64,000 bases of DNA from Gammaproteobacteria bacterium (GCA_029862045.1 JAOTYE010000006.1:119619-183618); one strand, 5' to 3'. Numbered from the stretch's first letter, positions 8,654-18,717 are shown. Notes: generated by a model not told the origin, from the sequence alone. Translations and numbers: made by a program.

Positions 8654-9946
8654 ATGACTAAGGATGCATTCCGCCTGACAAGCCCCACCGGCACCGAAAC
8701 AGACTTACCGGTTCGGTCCGGCAGCACCGGACCCGACGTTATCGACGTTGGCAAGCTCTATAAGGAACAGGGCGTCTTTACGTTCGACCCGGGATACGTG
8801 TCCACGGGGAGCTGCGTATCGGATATCACCTATATAGATGGGGAGCAAGGCATCCTGATGTACCGCGGCTACCCGGTTGAGCAGCTTGCCGCGAATTCGA
8901 GTTTTCTCGAGGTTTCCTACCTGCTATTGCATGGTGATTTGCCGACGGCAACTCAGCTCGACAAGTTCGACAACACCATTCGTACGCATACGATGCTCAA
9001 CGAGGGCATGCTCAACTTCTTTAAGGGTTTTCGCTACGACGCCCATCCGATGGCGATGCTGTCGGCAGTCGTAGGTTCGATGTCTGCGTATTACCACGAC
9101 GAGATGGATGCGAGTAATCCCGAGCATCGCGACATTTTTGCGCACCGTATTCTTGCGAAATTGCCGACGATTGCTGCGGCAGCGCACAAGCTCAATATCG
9201 GCCAGCCATTTATGTATCCGCGCAACGACCTCGATTATTGCGAGAACTACCTGCAGATGTTGTTCGCGGTCCCGGCAGAGCCGTACGAGATTGACGAGGT
9301 TGCCGCCGAGGCGCTGGACCTGCTGTTTATCCTGCATGCGGACCACGAGCAAAACTGCTCGACATCGACAGTGCGCATGGCCGGTAGTTCGGGTGCAAAT
9401 CCCTATTCTGCGATCGCGGCCGGAATTTCCGCTCTTTGGGGCCCGGCACACGGCGGCGCGAATGAAGCCGTGCTCAACATGCTCGAAGAAATCGGCGACA
9501 CCAGCCAAATCCCGAAGTTTGTTGCCAAAGCCAAGGACAAAGACGATCCATTTAGATTGATGGGCTTTGGTCACCGCGTATACAAGAACTTCGATCCACG
9601 CGCGACGATCATTCGTGATATGGCGCACAAGGTACTCGAGAGGCTCGGTCGAAGCGACACACCAATGTTCGATCTGGCGCGCGAACTTGAACAAATAGCG
9701 CTCAAGGACGACTACTTCATCGAGAAGAAGCTCTACCCGAATGTCGACTTCTACTCGGGCATTATCTATCGCGCATTGGGCATTCCGACGTCGATGTTCA
9801 CGGTAATGTTTGCCATCGGCCGCTCAGTGGGCTGGACGGCGCACTGGCGCGAGATGATCTCGGATCCCACTGGCCGCATCAGCCGACCGAGACAACTCTA
9901 TACCGGTCCCACGCAACGCGACTACGTAGCGATAGAGAAACGCTGA
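8654..9946 (+). CDS. gltA: Citrate synthase (type II)
   Basis: Condenses oxaloacetate and acetyl-CoA to citrate, the entry step of the TCA cycle. The protein has 430 residues, the size of the NADH-sensitive hexameric type. Catalytic His is in GPAHGGANE near residue 265, the second His in [14 protein letters not shown] near residue 308, and Asp in YPNVDFYSG near residue 365. A GAGGAAG ribosome-binding site precedes the ATG. It is monocistronic by layout; downstream lies dispersed element A and then convergent genes. The 122 bases between rpmE and gltA show no convincing terminator. Confidence 0.97.
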   Translation: MTKDAFRLTSPTGTETDLPVRSGSTGPDVIDVGKLYKEQGVFTFDPGYVSTGSCVSDITYIDGEQGILMYRGYPVEQLAANSSFLEVSYLLLHGDLPTATQLDKFDNTIRTHTMLNEGMLNFFKGFRYDAHPMAMLSAVVGSMSAYYHDEMDASNPEHRDIFAHRILAKLPTIAAAAHKLNIGQPFMYPRNDLDYCENYLQMLFAVPAEPYEIDEVAAEALDLLFILHADHEQNCSTSTVRMAGSSGANPYSAIAAGISALWGPAHGGANEAVLNMLEEIGDTSQIPKFVAKAKDKDDPFRLMGFGHRVYKNFDPRATIIRDMAHKVLERLGRSDTPMFDLARELEQIALKDDYFIEKKLYPNVDFYSGIIYRALGIPTSMFTVMFAIGRSVGWTAHWREMISDPTGRISRPRQLYTGPTQRDYVAIEKR

Positions 9947-9958
9947 TACTCGTTACAC

Positions 9959-10043
9959 GAGCCCGCGAACGGGACGTTTGTCGCCGTCATGGCTCGCTGC
10001 GCTGCGCTTTACTTCCGTCAACAAATGTCCCGTCCACGGGCTC
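9959..10043 (+). repeat. Dispersed inverted-repeat element, copy A
   Basis: The outer arms GAGCCCG (9959-9965) and CGGGCTC (10037-10043) are complementary. The inner arms at 9969-9981 (ACGGGACGTTTGT) and 10021-10033 pair over 13 bases with one G-T. Between them lies the family's conserved core at 9988-10017, which starts CATGGCTCGCT and ends GCTTTACTTCCG. It lies between convergent gltA and the nucleotidyltransferase-like gene and encodes the last 18 codons of the latter. Three more copies with the same core are in the window. Confidence 0.85.
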
Positions 10044-10652
10044 CAATAAAGCGCTGACGGCTTTCGCGTCTGCCCGCTTCATTGGTTTGCCGTTAATCGG
10101 ACTGATCGGTGCCTGGCGGATGCCGTCGACCGCGAATACGGTGGCTTCAACCGAAGTCTGCTGATGATCGAAGCGGAACCCTGCAAAGGTGTCAGGCGTC
10201 GCGCCGCGACCGCGACTGGTTTTTAGTCGCCGCTCATACGGCTTGTAGTCGTAACCAAGGTCCGTGAGCCGCATTGCGACAGATTCCGGACTGTCCGCGA
10301 AAACGTGCAGGTTGACCGCGGAGTTGGGGTCGGCGATGCCGCTCAACACCGGCCCGACCAGGCGCGGCGCGAATGGCGATAACATTTCCATTGCCGACAA
10401 CGCGACCTCGCGCATTACGCGCAAGAAATCGGCGTGCGACTCACGGCCAAACAGTTGCAAATGCTCGCCGACGGCACGTTCGATTTCGGCATTGCGCGGC
10501 AATGATCCGCGCGTGCTAAGTCCGAGACGTTCAGCGGCCTTGATCTTGGCGGCGCGATAATCACGAATGCCCTGCTCAACGATAATCTTCGCAGCTTCCT
10601 GGGCGAGCAACTGCCGTGCCCGGCTATCACCGTTTGTCGGTTTTCTTGGCAT
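9987..10652 (-). CDS. Conserved nucleotidyltransferase-like protein of unknown function
   Basis: A cytosolic protein of 221 residues, starting at the ATG at 10652, four bases after the PBP1A stop. It resembles a family of gammaproteobacterial conserved hypotheticals that begin MPR...ARQLLAQEAAKIIVEQGIRDY and carry PRLVGPVLSG, then VNLHVFADSPE near residue 110. The latter looks like the GxV...H.F.D core of a nucleotidyltransferase fold. These proteins are sometimes mislabelled as UDP-N-acetylmuramate-alanine ligases; no ATP-grasp or Mur motif is visible. The last 18 residues are encoded inside repeat copy A and are probably an acquired tail. Function is unknown. Confidence 0.75.
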   Translation of the reverse strand: MPRKPTNGDSRARQLLAQEAAKIIVEQGIRDYRAAKIKAAERLGLSTRGSLPRNAEIERAVGEHLQLFGRESHADFLRVMREVALSAMEMLSPFAPRLVGPVLSGIADPNSAVNLHVFADSPESVAMRLTDLGYDYKPYERRLKTSRGRGATPDTFAGFRFDHQQTSVEATVFAVDGIRQAPISPINGKPMKRADAKAVSALLEPVDGTFVDGSKAQRSEP

Positions 10653-10656
10653 GACT

Positions 10657-13239
10657 TTAGAAGAGAGGCTCGTCTTCTTCTTCGTCCGGGTCCTCGTCGC
10701 TCGGGTCGACGCCGGCGGGTTTATTGAATATATCCGGTAGCGCTTCGACGTTGTCACATTCGGGTACGCGGCCTTCACGAAAGAACTCGAAAATCGTGTT
10801 CCGCTGACCTGCTCGCGCGGGACAGCCGGTTTCACGATCGATCAATACAGAGATGATGCCGTCCGGCATCGCCATTTGATGTTCCGGCACCCCCTTCAAT
10901 GCGATGCGCATAAGCTCAATCCAGACAGGCAGCGCGGTTCGCGAACCCTCCTCACCCGGGCCGAGCGGAAGGTCATCGTCATAACCAACCCATACGACGC
11001 CGACGATGTCGCCATTAAAGCCACCAAACCACGCGTCGCGCTGATCGTTCGACGTGCCGGTTTTGCCGGAAAGGTCACGGCGCCCGAGCACCAAAGCTCG
11101 GCGCCCTGTGCCGCGTCGAATGACATCGCGCATCAGGTCCTGAATCAGGAAGGCGTTTTGTGCCGGGATAACTCTGGGCGCAGCGTTGATAGTCGCGAAC
11201 TGATCAGGAGCCGACGCCGCATCGGGCCGGTAGTCATCCGCAACATCGGCCATCTGTTCGAGAGACAATTCGTCGAACTCATCGTGCAAGTAATCGTCTT
11301 CAGGTTCAGTCTGGCACCGCTCGCATACGACAGCGGGATCGGCCCTGTACAAGGTTTCCCCTTCGGGCCCGAATATGGAGTCGATGACGTATGGCTTGAC
11401 GGCATAGCCACCGTTGGCAAACACGGCATAACCTTGCGCCATGTCGAGAGGGGACGCTGCGCCGCCGCCGAGCGCGAGCGAGCCGTTACGCGGCAACGCT
11501 GCATCACCGAAGCCAAACCTGGCAATATGACGCACCGCGTTGCCGATGCCGGTTTCGAACAGCAACAAGCGCACGGACACGAGATTCATTGAACGCACCA
11601 GCGCTTCCCGAAGTCGTGTTGGCCCGTAGAAACGACCGCTGTAATTGATCGGTCGCCAGACAGCCTCAAGCTCTGAAGAACTAATCACGATTGGCGCATC
11701 GAGAACCACTGTAGCTGCAGTATTGCCATGCTCGAGCGCGGCGGAATAAATAAACGGTTTAAACGACGACCCGGGCTGACGGTAAGCTTGTGTCGCCCGA
11801 TTGAATTTGCTCGTCGCAAAGTCAAATCCACCCGACAAGCTCGTTATCGCGCCATCTGCCGGGTCGATTACAGTGACCGCGGCCTGCGCGTCCGGAACCT
11901 GCGCCAGAGCCCAGGTCCCGGCGGTAGTCGGCATCAACAGTATGACGTCACCCGCGCTGAGCACATCCATAACTGATTCAGGCTCCGGCCCGGTTGTTGC
12001 CCGATCAATAAATGGTTTGGCCCAGGATAGTCCGGACCACGGAACTGTCAGGCGTGTGCCGTTGCCAATAATGGTTGTCGCACTGTTGCTGGCTTCGTCG
12101 ATCGAAGTCACCAACGCCACAGTCAAGCCGCCGGGTGCATACTGCTCCAGGGTCTGTCGAATCTCGACCGGCCAGTCTTCAAACGAAGTCTCGAGTAACT
12201 CGGGCGTCAACTCGACTGTGCCGAGTGGCCCGCGGTAACCGCGCCGCCGCGTATATTCCAGCAGCCCGTTTCTCAGCGCGTAATTCGCTGCGTTCTGCAG
12301 TCGGGCATCGAGCGTCGTGACCACTTGATAACCGGCGGTGTAAGTCGCCTCACCGTAGCGCCGCAACATTTCACGTCTTGCCATTTCGGCAACGTAAGGT
12401 GCATTGAGTTCGACGGCCGTGCCATGCATTTGGGACTCAACAGGCGATGCCTGGGCCTCGTCATATACGTTCGCATCGATGAACCTGAGATCGCGCATGC
12501 GACCAAGTACGTACCCACGTCGCATCTCCGCGTTGGCGACGCTGCGTACCGGATTGTAGCGTGATGGCGCAGGCAAAACCCCTGCCAAAGTCGCCGCCTC
12601 GGCGACGCTAAGTTCCTGCAGGCCCTTGTTGAAATACACTTGTGCGGCGGCAGCAACGCCGTAAGCGCGCTGCCCAAAAAACATCTTGTTAAGGAACAGC
12701 GCCATGATCTGTTCCTTGGTAAATTCCCGCTCGATTCTGAGGGCGAGAGAGGCCTCTTTGAACTTGCGTTCAATTGTCTGATCGAGGTTCAGGAAATAGC
12801 TGCGGGCAAGTTGCTGCGTTAGCGTACTCCCGCCACTCTCGATGTTGCCGGTGGAAATCAACTGGAAGAGTGCCCGCAGAATACCGCGGTAGTCGATGCC
12901 GGGGTGCACCCAGAAGCGCTGGTCCTCGGCGGCGACAAAGGCGTCGACTACATGCTGCGGGACTTCGTCATAAGTAATAAGGATGCGGCGTCGTTCGCCG
13001 ATCTCCGAGATCAGGTGGCCATCGCGGCTGAATACCCGGAGTGGAATCTGCAGGGGGATATCGCGGATTGTCTCGGCTGCCGGCAGCCCGGGGGCTACGT
13101 AGTAGTAGGCGCCAATGATGGCGGCAATGCCGCCAATCGTAGTTGTCAGCCCAAGGCCGACGATGACGATTAGCCAGCGGGCAAGGCGTCGCCGCGATTG
13201 GTGACGCGCATTCTTGCGGGATTTTGGTGAGCTTTGCAT
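10657..13239 (-). CDS. mrcA: Penicillin-binding protein 1A (bifunctional transglycosylase/transpeptidase)
   Basis: Polymerises and cross-links peptidoglycan in the periplasm. One N-terminal membrane anchor lies at about residues 18-45. The GT51 motifs EDQRFWVHPGID near residue 82 and GGSTLTQQLAR near residue 116 follow. After a long PBP1A-type insert come the transpeptidase motifs SSFK in QPGSSFKPF, SMN in RSMNLVSV and KTG in SGKTGTSNDQ. The tail is very acidic (DEDPDEEEDEPLF). I use the ATG at 13239 (860 residues); a TTG at 13272 is an alternative. It reads divergently from pilMNOPQ, the standard mrcA/pil layout. Confidence 0.95.
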   Translation of the reverse strand: MQSSPKSRKNARHQSRRRLARWLIVIVGLGLTTTIGGIAAIIGAYYYVAPGLPAAETIRDIPLQIPLRVFSRDGHLISEIGERRRILITYDEVPQHVVDAFVAAEDQRFWVHPGIDYRGILRALFQLISTGNIESGGSTLTQQLARSYFLNLDQTIERKFKEASLALRIEREFTKEQIMALFLNKMFFGQRAYGVAAAAQVYFNKGLQELSVAEAATLAGVLPAPSRYNPVRSVANAEMRRGYVLGRMRDLRFIDANVYDEAQASPVESQMHGTAVELNAPYVAEMARREMLRRYGEATYTAGYQVVTTLDARLQNAANYALRNGLLEYTRRRGYRGPLGTVELTPELLETSFEDWPVEIRQTLEQYAPGGLTVALVTSIDEASNSATTIIGNGTRLTVPWSGLSWAKPFIDRATTGPEPESVMDVLSAGDVILLMPTTAGTWALAQVPDAQAAVTVIDPADGAITSLSGGFDFATSKFNRATQAYRQPGSSFKPFIYSAALEHGNTAATVVLDAPIVISSSELEAVWRPINYSGRFYGPTRLREALVRSMNLVSVRLLLFETGIGNAVRHIARFGFGDAALPRNGSLALGGGAASPLDMAQGYAVFANGGYAVKPYVIDSIFGPEGETLYRADPAVVCERCQTEPEDDYLHDEFDELSLEQMADVADDYRPDAASAPDQFATINAAPRVIPAQNAFLIQDLMRDVIRRGTGRRALVLGRRDLSGKTGTSNDQRDAWFGGFNGDIVGVVWVGYDDDLPLGPGEEGSRTALPVWIELMRIALKGVPEHQMAMPDGIISVLIDRETGCPARAGQRNTIFEFFREGRVPECDNVEALPDIFNKPAGVDPSDEDPDEEEDEPLF

Positions 13240-13542
13240 AGTTGCGGGCGATATTTCCGACGTTTGGGGCAAATACCGCTAATGTGGCGGTGGCTGCTCT
13301 GGCTATTAATGAGTACTTGGCTGTCCGTGTAGTGCAGGAATTGTGGCATATCGCGGGCAAATGGCCCGTGACCCGGAGGCACAGGCGCCAGATGATAACG
13401 AGTGATCGCCAGGCCCCGCAATGTTGGCCGAAAAACAGTGTGTTCTGGTCGTACCTGCGGGGCGCCGACCAGTTCACGGAATAAGCGCAGCCTGCGGCTT
13501 ACCATACGGATCGCTGGTTCGTGAACAAAGTCACGTTTTATT

Positions 13543-13570
13543 TAACATTTTGTTGATATATAGTTAAATC
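13543..13570 (+). promoter_or_regulatory. Candidate promoter of the pilMNOPQ operon
   Basis: TTAACA (13543-13548) and TTAAAT (13565-13570) are spaced by 16 bases in the AT-rich end of the roughly 390-base mrcA-pilM gap. The match is moderate. I see no gene, sigma-54 box or terminator in the rest of the gap (13240-13542); short ORFs there look non-coding. Confidence 0.35.
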
Positions 13571-13630
13571 GAATTGCTGAGGCCCAGACTACATTAGGCT
13601 CGCAACTTACCGACCTAGAAGGAAAAATAC

Positions 13631-14692
13631 GTGTTTTTCGGCAAAAAAACTCAACCACTGTTGGGCCTCGACATCACGACATCGTCGGTCAAGCTGATAG
13701 AGCTCTCCCAAAGTGGAAAGCGCTTTCGCGTCGAGGCCTATTCCGCAGAGCCCACGCCACCGAGTTCGGTCAGTGAGAAGGCGATTGTAGATGCCAAGGC
13801 CGTCGGTGAAGCCATACGTCGTGCCGTGAAGCGCGCTGGCGCAAAAGCCACAGATGTGGCGGTAGCAATCAGCGGCGACGCGGCGATTACCAAAGTCATT
13901 CAGATGCCATCGAGCCTCTCGGCGAGGGACCTCGAAGGTCAGGTCGAGATTCAGGCTGACCAGTACATCCCGTTCCCGATGGAAGAAGTCAGCTTCGACT
14001 ATGAGATCGTCGGCCCGAACGAAAAAGACCCCGAATTGATGGACGTGTTGCTCGTTGCAACACGTACCGACAATGTCGAGCAACGCCAGGCTGCCGTGAA
14101 TGCGGCCGGACTTGCGACGCACGTGGTCGACGTTGAAGCGTTTGCTCTTGAGAACGCTTGCCAGCTACTGAGTCATCAGATTCCTGAAAGCGGCATAGGG
14201 CAAGCTGTTGCGGTCGTCGATATCGGCGCCAGTAGCACGACGTTCAGTGTCCTCTCCGATCTCAAAGTCGTCTATACGCGTGACTTTAACTTCGGCGGTC
14301 AGCAACTCACCGAAGAGATCATGCGTACATATGGTCTGTCGATGGAAGATGCGGGCCGCGCGAAAAAACAGGGCGGCTTGCCCAGCAACTACCAGCCTGA
14401 AGTTCTTGAACCGTTCATCGACGACATGACCCAGCAGGTCAGTCGTTCACTGCAGTTCTATCTGGCGTCAGGCGGCGGTCGTGAACAGCCGGACATGATT
14501 CTGGTATGTGGCGGTTGTGCCAACATTCCGGGTATTGCCGACGTGATTTCCAGTCGCGTGGGCATCCCAACGGAAATCGGCGACCCGCTCGGCCAAATGA
14601 AAATTTCATCCAAAGCCAAATCACAGGGCGTGCACAAAGATGCGACGGCATTACTTACCGCATGTGGCCTGGCACTGAGGAGCTTCGACTAA
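13631..14692 (+). CDS. pilM: Type IV pilus assembly ATPase-like protein PilM
   Basis: Cytoplasmic actin/FtsA-like ring component of the type IV pilus alignment subcomplex; it binds the N-terminus of PilN. The start is a GTG at 13631 after an AGAAGGA site. Features include LLGLDITTSSVKLIEL near residue 9 and VVDIGASSTTFSVL near residue 195, the actin-fold phosphate loops, and a late VCGGCANIPGI loop. It has 353 residues, as usual. It is the first gene of a tight operon pilM-N-O-P-Q that builds the periplasm-spanning part of the pilus machine. Confidence 0.95.
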   Translation: MFFGKKTQPLLGLDITTSSVKLIELSQSGKRFRVEAYSAEPTPPSSVSEKAIVDAKAVGEAIRRAVKRAGAKATDVAVAISGDAAITKVIQMPSSLSARDLEGQVEIQADQYIPFPMEEVSFDYEIVGPNEKDPELMDVLLVATRTDNVEQRQAAVNAAGLATHVVDVEAFALENACQLLSHQIPESGIGQAVAVVDIGASSTTFSVLSDLKVVYTRDFNFGGQQLTEEIMRTYGLSMEDAGRAKKQGGLPSNYQPEVLEPFIDDMTQQVSRSLQFYLASGGGREQPDMILVCGGCANIPGIADVISSRVGIPTEIGDPLGQMKISSKAKSQGVHKDATALLTACGLALRSFD

Positions 14693-14693
14693 T

Positions 14694-15263
14694 ATGCCAC
14701 GTATTAATCTACTCCCCTGGCGCGAGGAAGAACGCAAGACGCGTCAACGCGACTTCGGCGTTGCGATGGCCGGTGGTGTCGTTGCCGCTGTCGCCGCTGT
14801 TCTGCTCACGATGTTTGCTTACTCGCAGATGATTTCAAACCAGGAAGAGCGCAATCAGCGCCTGACCAATGAAATCGCCGAGTTGCAGAAAAGCATTACT
14901 GAGATTGACGGCCTCGAGCGGCAAAAAGAACGTTTGCTGGCTCGCATGGAGATTATTGAGCAGCTGCAGAAGAGCCGCCCTGAAATCGTCCACTTGTTTG
15001 ATGAGATTGCCCGGCAAATGCCTGAGGGCGTGTACCTGACGGGTCTCAAACAAACCGGTTCACGCGTCGAGGTTCGCGGTGTCGCGCAATCGAGCACACG
15101 AGTGTCGGCTCTGATGCGGCAGATCGATTCATCCGAGTGGATGGAGGATCCGGAGGTTGATCGCGTCGAGACCACGCAGTCGGGTGCATCGCGTCAGGCT
15201 GAATTCGTCGTGTACCTGAAACAGGAGCGTGAAGGAGACGAAGACATGGAGATGGCGCCATGA
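14694..15263 (+). CDS. pilN: Type IV pilus assembly protein PilN
   Basis: Inner-membrane protein of the alignment subcomplex. The conserved PRINLLPWREEER motif at residues 2-14 is the PilM-binding tail. One membrane helix follows at about residues 23-45, then a coiled coil and a periplasmic ferredoxin-like domain. It has 189 residues, starts 1 base after pilM and overlaps pilO by four bases. Confidence 0.95.
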   Translation: MPRINLLPWREEERKTRQRDFGVAMAGGVVAAVAAVLLTMFAYSQMISNQEERNQRLTNEIAELQKSITEIDGLERQKERLLARMEIIEQLQKSRPEIVHLFDEIARQMPEGVYLTGLKQTGSRVEVRGVAQSSTRVSALMRQIDSSEWMEDPEVDRVETTQSGASRQAEFVVYLKQEREGDEDMEMAP

Positions 15264-15859
15264 ACCTCGTTGAAGAGCTAAAAGTTCTGGATGTCAATGA
15301 TGTTGGCCGCTGGCCGCTGGCTTTCCGCGCTGCTGTTATCTTTATCGTCTTTGCTGTTGTGCTCGGTCTCGGAGTCTACTGGACCATCGTCAAGGACAAG
15401 GCGCCGCAATTGCAGCGCGCTCAGGAAGATGAGCAGACTTTGCGCATAACCTTCGAGAACAAGCAGCGCAAGGCAGCAAACTACGATGCCTACAAGGCGC
15501 AGCTTGCACAGATTGAACAGTCTTTCGGCACGATGCTCAGGCAGCTGCCCGGCGAAACCGAGATACCAAGCCTGATCGTGGACGTTTCTCAGGCCGGCCT
15601 CGCGTCGGGCCTGCAAGAGAAGCTCTTTCAGCCACAGCCGGAGATTCCACGGGATTTTTATGCGGAGAAGCCAATCAAGATTCGTCTGTCAGGCGGCTAC
15701 CACGAGATCGCAAATTTCGTCAGTGGAGTTGCCGCTTTGCCGCGTATCGTTACACTGCACAACATCAATATATCGCCTGAAGATCAGGACGCTTATGACA
15801 AGTTGAGCATCGAAGTAACCGCACAAACCTATCGCTATCTGGATGAGGAGGCAGAGTGA
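15260..15859 (+). CDS. pilO: Type IV pilus assembly protein PilO
   Basis: Partner of PilN in the inner membrane. A short cytoplasmic start is followed by one membrane helix at about residues 20-42, a coiled coil rich in Gln, Glu and Lys (residues 50-95), and a periplasmic domain with GGYHEIANFVSGVAALPRIV near residue 145. It has 199 residues. It overlaps pilN (ATGA) and abuts pilP. Confidence 0.95.
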   Translation: MNLVEELKVLDVNDVGRWPLAFRAAVIFIVFAVVLGLGVYWTIVKDKAPQLQRAQEDEQTLRITFENKQRKAANYDAYKAQLAQIEQSFGTMLRQLPGETEIPSLIVDVSQAGLASGLQEKLFQPQPEIPRDFYAEKPIKIRLSGGYHEIANFVSGVAALPRIVTLHNINISPEDQDAYDKLSIEVTAQTYRYLDEEAE

Positions 15860-16419
15860 TGACTAACGCTGCTCTCAAAATCCGAAATCGCCTGACCGGG
15901 GCCCGCCTCGCGAATGGTCTGATGCTGGCAACAGTGCTGTTCGGACTCGCTGCTTGCGGTAGCGACGCGGACGATCTTGATCAATACATCAATGAGGTCA
16001 AGTCACGTCCGGGCGGCCGCATTGAGCCGCTGCCGGAAATTACACCGTATGAGGTCTTCACCTACGTCGCTGACGCACAAGGCGTGCGTTCTCCGTTCGT
16101 GCCAGACACACCGCAAGTAACTACGAGTGGGGCAGGTGGCGGAGTTGGTCCCGACCCCGAGCGCAGTCGCGAGTTTCTCGAGGGCTTTCCGCTCGATACC
16201 CTGCGCATGGTCGGAACGCTGTACATCGGGGAGACGATGTACGGACTGGTCCAGACATCTGACGGCCTGATTCACCGTGTCGTGCCCGGTAACTACTTGG
16301 GACAGAACGACGGACGAATCAATGACATAGATGAATCTGAAATCGAAATTGTTGAAATTATCTCTGACGGGATCGGCGGCTATATTGAAAGAGATGCCGC
16401 TATTAGTCTCTCGGACTGA
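15859..16419 (+). CDS. pilP: Type IV pilus lipoprotein PilP
   Basis: Periplasmic lipoprotein linking PilNO to the secretin PilQ. The signal sequence ends in the lipobox GLAAC, with Cys near residue 33. The mature part has a Pro-rich linker and the beta-domain with LDTLRMVGTLYIGETMYGLV near residue 110. The start is the ATG at 15859 overlapping the pilO stop; a GTG one codon earlier is possible. Confidence 0.93.
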   Translation: MTNAALKIRNRLTGARLANGLMLATVLFGLAACGSDADDLDQYINEVKSRPGGRIEPLPEITPYEVFTYVADAQGVRSPFVPDTPQVTTSGAGGGVGPDPERSREFLEGFPLDTLRMVGTLYIGETMYGLVQTSDGLIHRVVPGNYLGQNDGRINDIDESEIEIVEIISDGIGGYIERDAAISLSD

Positions 16420-16447
16420 TGCCTGAAAGGAACTGGGAGTAATTGGA

Positions 16448-18640
16448 ATGATGCTCAAAATCAAACAGTCGGTCGGACGAAGCACAGTGCTCAAACTGAC
16501 CGTGTTGGCACAGGTCGCGTTCCTGTTGTTTGTGGGATCTGCCGCAAACGCACAGGAAGGTAACCGGTTGCAAGACATTCAGGTTCAGAGTCTGCCCGGT
16601 CAGCGAGTCGAGCTGAAGTTGATCATGAGCGGGACGGCCCCTGAGCCGCTCGCGTTCACGATTGATGATCCGGCGAGAATTGCACTCGACCTGCCCGACA
16701 CCACACTTGGACTCACATCGCGCCGTCGTGACGTCAATCTCGGTCCTCTGGACACGATCCTGACGGCCGAGGCCAACGGACGTACACGCGTGGTCCTGAA
16801 TCTCGACTCGATGGTTGCGTACGAGACTCGCGCAAGCGGCAATACAGTGACGATCATCCTCGGTGATGATGGCGACTACAGTGCGGGAACAACCCAGTTC
16901 GCCAGCAATGTACCGTCGCAGCCGTCGTACGCGAGCGCCGGTGGCGCTCGTTCAATCAGCAGCGTCGACTTCCGTCGCACGCGTGATGGCGGCGGTCGTG
17001 TCGTAGTGAACCTGACGGACCCGTCGACACCGGTCGATATTCGTCAGGAAGGTGGTCGCGTAGTAGCAGTCTTCAAGGATACAGGCCTGCCAGCTGAGCT
17101 GATGCGCCGCCTCGATGTCATGGACTTCGCGACGCCTGTTACAACGGTCGACACACTGCGTACCAATCTCGATACGCGTATTGTTATTTCCGCGGATGGC
17201 AAGTATGAGCAGCTTGCTTATCAGTCTGACAATGAGTTCACGATCGAGATCAATCCGGTCGCCGCAGCAACCGAGGAAGGTTCTAACCTGTTCTCGGAAA
17301 CCAAGGAATACGAAGGCCAGCGCCTGACGCTGAACTTTCAGGACATCGAGACCCGTGCTGTATTGCAGTTGCTCGCCGAAACATCCGGCCGCAACATTGT
17401 TGTCTCCGATACGGTGCAGGGCAATGTGACGCTGCGCCTCAGAAACGTGCCGTGGGATCAGGCGCTCGATATCGTGATGACGACCAAGGGTCTGGACATG
17501 CGCGAGAATGGCAACGTCATCATCGTTGCACCGGCCGAGGAAATTGCTGCACGCGAAACGGCTGACCTCGAAGCACAGCTGGCAATCAGCGAGCTCGAGC
17601 CGCTGTATTCAGAATTCCTGCAAGTCAACTATGCGAAAGCAGATGACCTGGCGGACCTGATCAGTGGTGAAGGCGGTACCGGTAACTCGATGCTCTCTGA
17701 CCGCGGCAGTATCGCTGTGGATGACCGCACCAACACCTTGCTTGTCCAGGATACGGCAGAGGTCCTGCAGGACGTTCGCCGCATGGTTACGACGCTCGAT
17801 ATTCCGATCAGGCAGGTACTTATCGAGTCGCGCATTGTTGTCGTGAATGATGACTTCAGCCGCGATCTGGGCATTCGCTTTGGCGTTTCCGGACTCGGTG
17901 ACGATCCGCAAAATGGCGAAGTCATAGCGGGAACCGGTAGCGGTGTTGGTGCAAACAACATGGTCAGCACGTATGTCGACAATATTCTTGATACGGATCC
18001 GACAAACGACGGCCAATTCGAGTACCCGCAACTGACTGATCGTTACAATGTGAACGTACCGATCGCCGATGCGGCAGGTCGCTTTGCTCTCGCCATACTT
18101 GACGGCGACTTCCTGGTTGACCTCGAACTAACGGCTCTTGAAGCTGAAGGCCGCGGCGAGATCGTTTCGACACCGCGCGTGATCACAGCGAACCAAAAGG
18201 AAGCGAAGATCGAACAGGGTGTCGAGATTCCTTACCAGCAGTCCGCGTCTTCTGGTGCGACGACGATTCAGTTCAAGAAGGCAGTATTGAGTCTGATCGT
18301 TACACCGCAGATTACGCCGGATAACAACATCATCATGGATCTTGCTGTACACAAGGATAACGTCGGTGACATCATTTCGACGGGCGGCCTTGGTGGCACG
18401 GTGCCGAGTATCGATACTCGTGCCGTAGAGACTCAGGTGCTTGTTGCCGATGGACAGACGGTCGTTCTGGGCGGCATTTATGAAACAGAGCGTCGTGAAA
18501 CGGTTAAGAAAGTACCGTTCCTGGGCGACATTCCGTTTCTCGGCCGCTTGTTCAAGAGCACGCAGCGCGTCGATAACAAGGCTGAGCTGTTGATTTTCGT
18601 TACTCCGAGAATTCTTGAGGAAGGCTCGAGTATTTACTAA
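16448..18640 (+). CDS. pilQ: Type IV pilus secretin PilQ
   Basis: Outer-membrane ring through which the pilus exits. The 730 residues begin with a signal peptide ending in SAANAQE near residue 36. Next come two AMIN peptidoglycan-binding domains (about 45-125 and 170-260), a secretin/TonB short N-terminal domain (LNFQDIETRAVLQLLAETSG near 297), an N1 domain and the secretin barrel with VPFLGDIPFLGRLFKS near 700. It ends the operon, before a clear terminator. Confidence 0.96.
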   Translation: MMLKIKQSVGRSTVLKLTVLAQVAFLLFVGSAANAQEGNRLQDIQVQSLPGQRVELKLIMSGTAPEPLAFTIDDPARIALDLPDTTLGLTSRRRDVNLGPLDTILTAEANGRTRVVLNLDSMVAYETRASGNTVTIILGDDGDYSAGTTQFASNVPSQPSYASAGGARSISSVDFRRTRDGGGRVVVNLTDPSTPVDIRQEGGRVVAVFKDTGLPAELMRRLDVMDFATPVTTVDTLRTNLDTRIVISADGKYEQLAYQSDNEFTIEINPVAAATEEGSNLFSETKEYEGQRLTLNFQDIETRAVLQLLAETSGRNIVVSDTVQGNVTLRLRNVPWDQALDIVMTTKGLDMRENGNVIIVAPAEEIAARETADLEAQLAISELEPLYSEFLQVNYAKADDLADLISGEGGTGNSMLSDRGSIAVDDRTNTLLVQDTAEVLQDVRRMVTTLDIPIRQVLIESRIVVVNDDFSRDLGIRFGVSGLGDDPQNGEVIAGTGSGVGANNMVSTYVDNILDTDPTNDGQFEYPQLTDRYNVNVPIADAAGRFALAILDGDFLVDLELTALEAEGRGEIVSTPRVITANQKEAKIEQGVEIPYQQSASSGATTIQFKKAVLSLIVTPQITPDNNIIMDLAVHKDNVGDIISTGGLGGTVPSIDTRAVETQVLVADGQTVVLGGIYETERRETVKKVPFLGDIPFLGRLFKSTQRVDNKAELLIFVTPRILEEGSSIY

Positions 18641-18664
18641 GCCTCCGCAAGTATTATCATGATG

Positions 18665-18694
18665 AGAGCCAACCCTCGGGTTGGCTTTCTCTTT
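18665..18694 (+). terminator. Rho-independent terminator of the pil operon
   Basis: GCCAACC and GGTTGGC pair around a CTCG loop; the stem extends outward with one bulge (GAGA/TCTC) and is followed by a T-rich tail. It lies 25 bases after the pilQ stop and just before aroK, so aroK has its own promoter or relies on read-through. Confidence 0.8.
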
Positions 18695-18717
18695 GAAAAA
18701 GCGCAAACCACAACCCG

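Noticed and set aside
13242..13505. Short frames on both strands in the mrcA-pilM gap
   Set aside because: They overlap each other, lack ribosome sites and read as non-coding; I treat the gap as regulatory.
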